From contig DATBJR010000032.1 in NCBI GenBank assembly GCA_036556325.1, positions 1 through 9,913 on the forward strand: 9,913 nucleotides of DNA, read 5' to 3'. Shown one piece after another: positions 1-4,872 of the stretch (its first letter is position 1; every line of letters starts with the position of its first letter). The translations under genes were made by a program, and so were the position numbers. A model generated the notes under the pieces. The model was not told the origin of the DNA and searched no databases. It was given only the letters and a program-made list of their open reading frames with translations. This stretch comes from DASSCW01 sp036556325 (GTDB taxonomy: Bacteria > Chloroflexota > Limnocylindria > QHBO01).

Positions 1-278
1 TCGACGGCAACCGCGACCTGCGCCGCATCTACATGTCGCCGGACTACCGCAGCTTCCCGCAGCGCAAGGACTTCATCCTGCCCGATGACGCCGCCGACTC
101 CCCGGCGGCGGGCGTGAACCCGCTGGAGCGCCCCGAGACCTGGGACCTGGCCCGCTTCCGGGAGGAGCTGACCTCCGAGAACGCGTCGCCCACCTACGCA
201 CCTACTGCCGAGCGCACTGGGGAGCCGCCGCCGGTGGAGAGCGGCAGGACCGAAGCCGACAAGAGCCGCCCCCGATGA
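1..278 (+). CDS. nuoC: NADH-quinone oxidoreductase subunit C, 3' end (partial)
   Basis: The gene enters from the left edge; the reading frame begins at base 3 and ends at TGA 276-278, giving the last 91 residues. The opening stretch matches the NuoC C-terminal signature: an Asp-Leu-Arg-Arg-Ile segment followed by Phe-Pro-Gln-Arg-Lys-Asp-Phe, equivalent to the usual 'hPLRKDfpl' ending. NuoC is the 30 kDa-type subunit of the complex I peripheral arm; it packs against NuoD and helps form the quinone-binding arm. After the signature there is a tail of about 60 residues rich in Pro, Glu, Ala and Arg, longer than in most NuoC proteins and probably disordered. The stop overlaps the nuoD start in an ATGA junction, so the two are translationally coupled; some bacteria fuse these genes. 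The identity rests on the C-terminal motif and context only. Confidence 0.86.
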   Translation, partial: DGNRDLRRIYMSPDYRSFPQRKDFILPDDAADSPAAGVNPLERPETWDLARFREELTSENASPTYAPTAERTGEPPPVESGRTEADKSRPR

Positions 279-1579
279 CCGCCACCGACCCCGAGACGCG
301 CATTCCCGACCCCATCGAGCTGGATCGGCTCGAGGAGGAGCGCCTGGCCAGGGCGTTCGGCGGCACCCAGCCGGCGACCGATGGGCCCGAGCCCGCCGGG
401 CCGCGGCCCGAGTTCGCCGGCTTCGAAATGGTGGGTGTGCCGGATCGGCCGCCGCAGACCGAGCGTGAAAAGGAGATGTACTCCCTCGAAGAGGGCGAGA
501 TGCTCCTGAACATGGGGCCCCAACACCCCTCCACCCACGGCGTGATGCGGCTGGTGGTGAAGATCCGCTCCGAGATGGTCACCGACCTCGACGTGGTGCT
601 GGGCTACCTGCACCGCGGCATCGAGAAGCTCTGCGAGAACGCGACCTACACCACGGTCCTCACCTACGTCGACCCCATGGACTACATGTCGGCGATGCAC
701 AACGAGCACGCGCCGGCCATCGCCTTCGAGAAGCTGTACGGCATCCGGGCACCGAAGCGCGCCGAGTACATCCGGGCGCTGGTGGTCGAGCTGAACCGGG
801 TGTTCAGCCACGGCCTGATGATGGGCTTCCTGGCGCTGGACATGGGCGGGCTAACGCCGATCCTCTACGGCTTCATCAACCGTGATGAGACGGTGGAGCT
901 GCTGGCGGCGATCAGCGGGCAGCGGATGCTGTTCAACTTCTTCCGGGTCGGCGGCGTGAACTGGGACGTGAACGACGAGTTCATCAACCGCCTCTCACGC
1001 TGGCGCGTGAACCAGGCCAAGAGCATTGGCGACAACGAGAAGCTCATCACCGAGAACGAGATCTTCGTGCAGCGCACCAGGGGCCTGGGCGTGCTGCCCG
1101 CCGAGCGGGCGATCAGCCTGGGCGTCTCCGGTCCCAACCTGCGCGCCAGCGGCGTGCCCTTCGACGTGCGCAAGGCGCATCCCTACTCGATCTACAACGA
1201 GCTGGAGTTCGACGTCATCACCCAGCCGGGCGGCGACAGCTACGCCCGCTACCTGCAGCGCGTGGCCGAGATCAAGCAGAGCCTGCACCTCATCGACCAG
1301 ATCGTCGACCGGATGCCGCACGGGCCGGTGCAGGCCCAGGTGCCGGGCATCATCCGCCCCAGGCCGGGCCGCGCCTTCGGGGCGGTGGAGTCGCCGCGGG
1401 GCTTCTACTCGGTGTACGCCATCAGCGACGGCGGCCCCAACCCCTATCGGTTCCGGATGCGTGACCCCTCGTTCATCAGCCTGCAGGTGATGCCGGTGCT
1501 GATGCCCGGCCACCTCATCGCCGATACGATGGCGGTCATGGCCAGCCTCGATCCGATCATGGGCGGCGTCGACAAGTAG
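275..1579 (+). CDS. nuoD: NADH-quinone oxidoreductase subunit D (49 kDa-type)
   Basis: This 434-residue protein is the 49 kDa-type subunit, which with NuoB and NuoH builds the quinone reduction site. Homology starts near residue 70 and runs to the end. Visible hallmarks are Gly-Pro-Gln-His-Pro-Ser-Thr-His-Gly at 81-89 (His84 is the quinone-site histidine), His-Arg-Gly-Ile-Glu-Lys at 113-118, Asp-Tyr at 136-137 (Tyr137 is the quinone-site tyrosine) and the canonical ending Asp-Pro-Ile-Met-Gly-Gly-Val-Asp-Lys. The hydrogenase-ancestral nickel cysteines are absent, as in all complex I. The ATG at 275 overlaps the nuoC stop (ATGA), which favours this start; Met52 and Met68 are alternatives that would remove an acidic, Pro-rich N-terminal extension not found in typical NuoD. 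The segment before Tyr137 reads Asp-Pro-Met-Asp-Tyr, where many homologues have Asp-Arg-x-Asp-Tyr. The stop abuts the nuoH start with no gap. Confidence 0.97.
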   Translation: MTATDPETRIPDPIELDRLEEERLARAFGGTQPATDGPEPAGPRPEFAGFEMVGVPDRPPQTEREKEMYSLEEGEMLLNMGPQHPSTHGVMRLVVKIRSEMVTDLDVVLGYLHRGIEKLCENATYTTVLTYVDPMDYMSAMHNEHAPAIAFEKLYGIRAPKRAEYIRALVVELNRVFSHGLMMGFLALDMGGLTPILYGFINRDETVELLAAISGQRMLFNFFRVGGVNWDVNDEFINRLSRWRVNQAKSIGDNEKLITENEIFVQRTRGLGVLPAERAISLGVSGPNLRASGVPFDVRKAHPYSIYNELEFDVITQPGGDSYARYLQRVAEIKQSLHLIDQIVDRMPHGPVQAQVPGIIRPRPGRAFGAVESPRGFYSVYAISDGGPNPYRFRMRDPSFISLQVMPVLMPGHLIADTMAVMASLDPIMGGVDK

Positions 1580-2602
1580 ATGGACCTCGGGACGCTGCTG
1601 CTCGGCATCGGCCGCTTCGTGCTGTCCACGACGCTGCTGCTGCTGCTGACGGTACCGACTGCCTTCATCGTCATCCAGCTCGAGCTGAAGATCATCGCGC
1701 TGATGCAGCTGCGCTACGGTCCCAACCGGGTCGGGCCGCGGGGCGTCTTCCAGAGCACGATCCACGGCTTCAAGGTGCTGGCCAAGGAGGACACCACCCC
1801 GGATCACGCGGATCGGCCGGTCTTCACCATGGCCCCCTGGATGGTGTTCATGGCCGCCGCCATGAGCATGCTGGTCATCCCCTTCGCCCCCGGACTGGTG
1901 GCCATCGACTCGCAGATCAGCGTTGTCTACTTCTTCGCGGTGCTGGGCCTATCGGTGGTCGGGCTGCTGGTCGCCGGCTGGGCGAGCTACAACAAATACT
2001 CGCTGCTGGGCGGGCTGCGCAGCGCGGCCCAGATGGTGAGCTACGAGATCCCGCTCACGCTGTCGATCGTGGGCATCGTGGTGCTCACCGGCAGCCTCTC
2101 CTTCACCGGGATCGTGGAGTGGCAGCGCGTCAACGGCTGGGGCTTCTTCTGGCAGTTCTGGGCGTTCCCCATCTTCTTCATCGCCGCCACCGCCGAGATC
2201 AACCGGACCCCGTTCGACATGGTTGAGGCGGACTCGGAAATCGTGGCCGGCTTCGCCACCGAGTACTCGGGCATGCGCTTCGGCTTCTTCTTCTTCGCCG
2301 AGTACGTGGCGCTCTTCATCATGAGCACTATCGTGGTGACGCTCTTCTTCGGTGGCTGGCTGCCGCCGTTCTTCACGCTGCCGGACGGGTTCATCGGCAC
2401 CGTGCTGGGCGCCATCATCTTCTTCGCCAAGACCTACTTCTTCGTGTTCGTGGCGGTCTGGATGCGCGCCACCCTGCCGCGCGTGCGCGTGGACCAGCTG
2501 ATGGGCATGGCCTGGAAGTGGCTGCTGCCGCTGGCGCTGGTGAACCTGTTCGTGACCGCCGCCATCGTGCTGATCTTCAACCTGAAGCCGGTGGGAGGCT
2601 GA
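1580..2602 (+). CDS. nuoH: NADH-quinone oxidoreductase subunit H (membrane, quinone chamber)
   Basis: This is a 340-residue membrane protein with about eight to nine hydrophobic helices. It anchors the peripheral arm to the membrane and forms the quinone-access chamber. Diagnostic segments are Arg-Tyr-Gly-Pro-Asn-Arg-Val-Gly-Pro at 45-53, Lys-Glu-Asp at 69-71, the acidic loop Ala-Glu-Ile-Asn-Arg-Thr-Pro-Phe-Asp at 205-213 followed by Glu-Ala-Asp-Ser-Glu at 216-220, Thr-Glu-Tyr-Ser-Gly at 227-231, and Trp-Met-Arg-Ala-Thr-Leu-Pro-Arg at 294-301. The length is normal for the family. The first-loop motif that often reads Glu-Arg-Lys/Arg is Glu-Leu-Lys here (35-37), a mild variant. The ATG follows the nuoD TAG directly, so translation is probably coupled. 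The 3' end carries a strong GGGAGG (2593-2598) that serves the next gene. Confidence 0.97.
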   Translation: MDLGTLLLGIGRFVLSTTLLLLLTVPTAFIVIQLELKIIALMQLRYGPNRVGPRGVFQSTIHGFKVLAKEDTTPDHADRPVFTMAPWMVFMAAAMSMLVIPFAPGLVAIDSQISVVYFFAVLGLSVVGLLVAGWASYNKYSLLGGLRSAAQMVSYEIPLTLSIVGIVVLTGSLSFTGIVEWQRVNGWGFFWQFWAFPIFFIAATAEINRTPFDMVEADSEIVAGFATEYSGMRFGFFFFAEYVALFIMSTIVVTLFFGGWLPPFFTLPDGFIGTVLGAIIFFAKTYFFVFVAVWMRATLPRVRVDQLMGMAWKWLLPLALVNLFVTAAIVLIFNLKPVGG

Positions 2603-2606
2603 GCCG

Positions 2607-3458
2607 ATGGCCACCATTCCGGGCGGCGGCATCGCCAAGGGCATGTGGGTGACCCTGAAGAACTTCTGGACGCCCAAGGTCACCCGCCAGTATCCCGAGG
2701 AGCGCCCGCAGATGCCGGAGCGCTGGCGCGGCCGGCTCGACCTCATCTACGACCCCTTCGGCGAGCACAAGTGCGAGGTCTGCTTCCAGTGCGCGCAGGT
2801 GTGCCCGGTCGAGGCCATCGACATGAGCGGCTTCGACTCGCAGGGCAACCGGATCAGGTACGGCATGCCGGAGATCTACGACGAGCGCAAGGATCCCAAC
2901 GCCTGGCGGCGGGCGGGCCAGCCGGCTCGCCCGATGCGCAACGCGGTGCGCTGGGAAGAGGCCATTGACGAGCCTTGGGTCAGCCAGACGGTGGCTGCCT
3001 TCGGCGCACGACCCGAGGCGCTGGTGGCGATCTTCAATGCCGTGCAGGAGCGCTACGGCTACCTGCCGGAGCGGGCGCTGCGCATCATCAGCGACCGGAT
3101 GACGATCCACTGGGCGCAGGTCTTCGGCGCCGCCGGGCTGGGCGGCTTCCGGCTGCTGCCGGCCGAAGGCCACGTGGTCACGGTGTGCAGCTGTGCCGCC
3201 TGCCGGTTCGCCGGCGGCAACGAGCTGCTGGCCGCGCTGCGGGACGAGCTGGGCATCGAGCCCGGCGAGACGACCGCCGACGGCAGCTTCTCGCTGGAGT
3301 CCAGCCCCGAGGTCGCAGCCGGGGTCATGGCCCCCGCCATCCGGATCGACACCCTGGTCTACGGGCCGATCAGCGCCGATCAGGCCCGTCACCTGGTCCA
3401 GGAGCGCCGGCGCACGGCCACCGCGTCCGCCAGCCCGGCGGGCGCGAGCGTCAGCTGA
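2607..3458 (+). CDS. Fusion: N-terminal half of NuoI (one 4Fe-4S motif) joined to a degenerate NuoE
   Basis: This 283-residue protein has two parts in one open frame. Residues 9-95 resemble the N-terminal half of NuoI: an amphipathic start (Lys-Gly-Met-Trp-Val-Thr-Leu-Lys-Asn-Phe), Val-Thr-Arg-Gln-Tyr-Pro at 25-30, a Trp-Arg-Gly-Arg segment, then one complete ferredoxin motif with Cys56, Cys59, Cys62 and Cys66-Pro. The second four-cysteine motif of NuoI is absent. Residues 122-267 are NuoE-like (thioredoxin-fold 24 kDa subunit): the helical Tyr-Gly-Tyr-Leu-Pro-Glu segment at 150-155, Cys194-x4-Cys199 with an extra Cys196, and Val-Tyr-Gly near 251-253. The second N1a pair, normally Cys-x3-Cys just before Ala-Pro, is Glu235 and Gly239 here, so the cluster lacks two standard ligands. 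The start has a strong GGGAGG eight bases upstream. The protein probably belongs to the complex I peripheral arm; its redox role is uncertain. Confidence 0.87.
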   Translation: MATIPGGGIAKGMWVTLKNFWTPKVTRQYPEERPQMPERWRGRLDLIYDPFGEHKCEVCFQCAQVCPVEAIDMSGFDSQGNRIRYGMPEIYDERKDPNAWRRAGQPARPMRNAVRWEEAIDEPWVSQTVAAFGARPEALVAIFNAVQERYGYLPERALRIISDRMTIHWAQVFGAAGLGGFRLLPAEGHVVTVCSCAACRFAGGNELLAALRDELGIEPGETTADGSFSLESSPEVAAGVMAPAIRIDTLVYGPISADQARHLVQERRRTATASASPAGASVS

Positions 3459-3482
3459 GCCGATGAGCATGAGCCGATGAGC
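3456..3482 (+). repeat. 13-bp direct repeat with 14-bp period across the nuoE stop and nuoF start
   Basis: The 13-mer TGAGCCGATGAGC occurs at 3456-3468 and again at 3470-3482. The first copy contains the stop of the upstream gene (TGA 3456-3458) and an ATG at 3463; the second contains the ATG at 3477 chosen for the NuoF-like gene. The ATG at 3463 opens a five-codon mini-ORF (Met-Ser-Met-Ser-Arg) whose TGA at 3478-3480 overlaps the 3477 ATG. No good Shine-Dalgarno sequence precedes 3477, so re-initiation after the short ORF or the upstream gene is plausible. A related 12-mer, GCTGAGCCGATG, also sits at the start of the upstream fusion gene (2598-2609). Confidence 0.8.
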
Positions 3483-4859
3483 GTCGCCGACGGACCGGGC
3501 CTCTCCGCCCAGATCCGCATCCTGCCGCGCGGAGAGCAGCGGCTGCTGGCCAACATCGGGCGGGTCGATCCCGGCAGCCTGGCCTCGTACCGCGAGCACG
3601 GCGGCTACGCCGGGCTGGAGCGAGCGGTGGCCCATCTCGGCGCCGAGGGGGTGATCCAGGAGATCGACGCCGCCGGGCTGCGCGGCCGGGGTGGCGGTGG
3701 CTACCCGACGGCCGCCAAGTGGCGCGAGGCGCGCGCGGCGACCGGCGAGCGCAAGGTGGTGGTCGTGAACCTCATGGGGGCCGATCCCACTGCGCTCGGC
3801 GACCGGGCCCTGGCCGAGGGCGACCCGCACCTGATCCTGGAGGGCGCATTGATCGCGGCCTTTGCCAGCGGCGCGTCGGAGGCGATCCTGGCCGTGCGGC
3901 GGGACTGGACCGCCGCCATCGCGCGGTTCCGCCAGGCGATCGAGGAAGCTGAGGCGGCGCGCCTGGCCGGCTATCTCATCCTGGGCACCGACTTCAGCTG
4001 CCAGGCCAGCGTCTGGGAAGGGTCGGGTGCGCTCGTCGCCGGCGAGGAGACCGCGCTGCTGGCCGCGCTGGCCGGCGACCGCGGCATGCCCATCATCCGG
4101 CCGCCCTACCCCACCGAGCGGGGCCTCGGTGGCGCGCCGACCACGGTGCAGAACGCCGAAACCGTCGCCCACGCGGCCTGGATCCTGTCGCATTCCGCGG
4201 AGGCCTTTGCCAGCGTCGGCAGCCAGGCGTCGCCGGGCACGAAGCTGGTCAGCATCTACGGCCACGTCGGCGAGCCGGGGCTGGTGGAGGTGCCGCTGGG
4301 CACGCCGCTCCGCGAGGTGATCGACCTGGCCGGCGGACCGGTGGGTACGGTCAAGGCCGTGTTCGTGGGCGGCGCCGGCGGTGGCGCGCTGTCGGCGGAC
4401 GAGATCCGCACCCCGTACGACATCGAGCCCCTGCGCGAGAAGGGCGCCGGCATCGGCTTGGGGCAGGTCCTCGTCGCCGACAGTGGCACCTGCATGGTCG
4501 ACACCGCCCGCTTCTTCCTGGACTGGTCGAGCCGCGAGGCGTGTGGCAAGGCGGTGCCCTGCCGCATCGGCACCAAGCGGCTGGTCGAGGCGCTCGACCG
4601 CATCCTGGCCGCCACGCCGCGACCCAACGACTTCACGCTGCTCCACGAGCTGTCGCGCAAGATGGCCGACACCGCGCTCTGCAAGCTGGAGGCGCGGGCG
4701 CCAGGGCCGATGCTCACCACCCTGGCGCGCTTCCCGGACGAATATCGCGCGCACGCCGAACGCGGCGAGTGCCTCTCCGGCTTCCATGCCAACGCGTCCG
4801 TCACGCCACTGATCACGCCGCTGGACGGCCTCGAGCCGGCACCATCGGCCCACGGCTAG
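3477..4859 (+). CDS. nuoF: NuoF-like subunit (51 kDa-type) with altered NADH/FMN and N3 sites
   Basis: This 460-residue protein spans the whole NuoF family length. NuoF normally takes hydride from NADH onto FMN and passes electrons to the [4Fe-4S] cluster N3. Retained features are the Gly-rich FMN loop at 67-78 (Gly-Leu-Arg-Gly-Arg-Gly-Gly-Gly-Gly-Tyr-Pro-Thr) with Lys81, Gly189-Glu190-Glu191-Thr192, Arg-Pro-Pro-Tyr-Pro at 208-212, Pro-Thr-Thr-Val-Gln-Asn at 221-226, a SLBB-like region (about 255-340), and C-terminal cysteines 356, 362 and 402. Changed features: the near-invariant Asn-Ala-Asp-Glu-Ser-Glu-Pro-Gly is Asn98-Leu-Met-Gly-Ala-Asp-Pro-Thr; the NADH-stacking Tyr of the 'AYICGEE' motif is Leu186; and the middle cysteine of Cys-x2-Cys-x2-Cys is Ala359. 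The protein may bind FMN poorly or serve as a structural partner. The start at 3477 is chosen because the family N-terminus follows and the 3463 ATG is out of frame. Confidence 0.9.
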   Translation: MSVADGPGLSAQIRILPRGEQRLLANIGRVDPGSLASYREHGGYAGLERAVAHLGAEGVIQEIDAAGLRGRGGGGYPTAAKWREARAATGERKVVVVNLMGADPTALGDRALAEGDPHLILEGALIAAFASGASEAILAVRRDWTAAIARFRQAIEEAEAARLAGYLILGTDFSCQASVWEGSGALVAGEETALLAALAGDRGMPIIRPPYPTERGLGGAPTTVQNAETVAHAAWILSHSAEAFASVGSQASPGTKLVSIYGHVGEPGLVEVPLGTPLREVIDLAGGPVGTVKAVFVGGAGGGALSADEIRTPYDIEPLREKGAGIGLGQVLVADSGTCMVDTARFFLDWSSREACGKAVPCRIGTKRLVEALDRILAATPRPNDFTLLHELSRKMADTALCKLEARAPGPMLTTLARFPDEYRAHAERGECLSGFHANASVTPLITPLDGLEPAPSAHG

Positions 4860-4872
4860 CATTAGGGGACCC

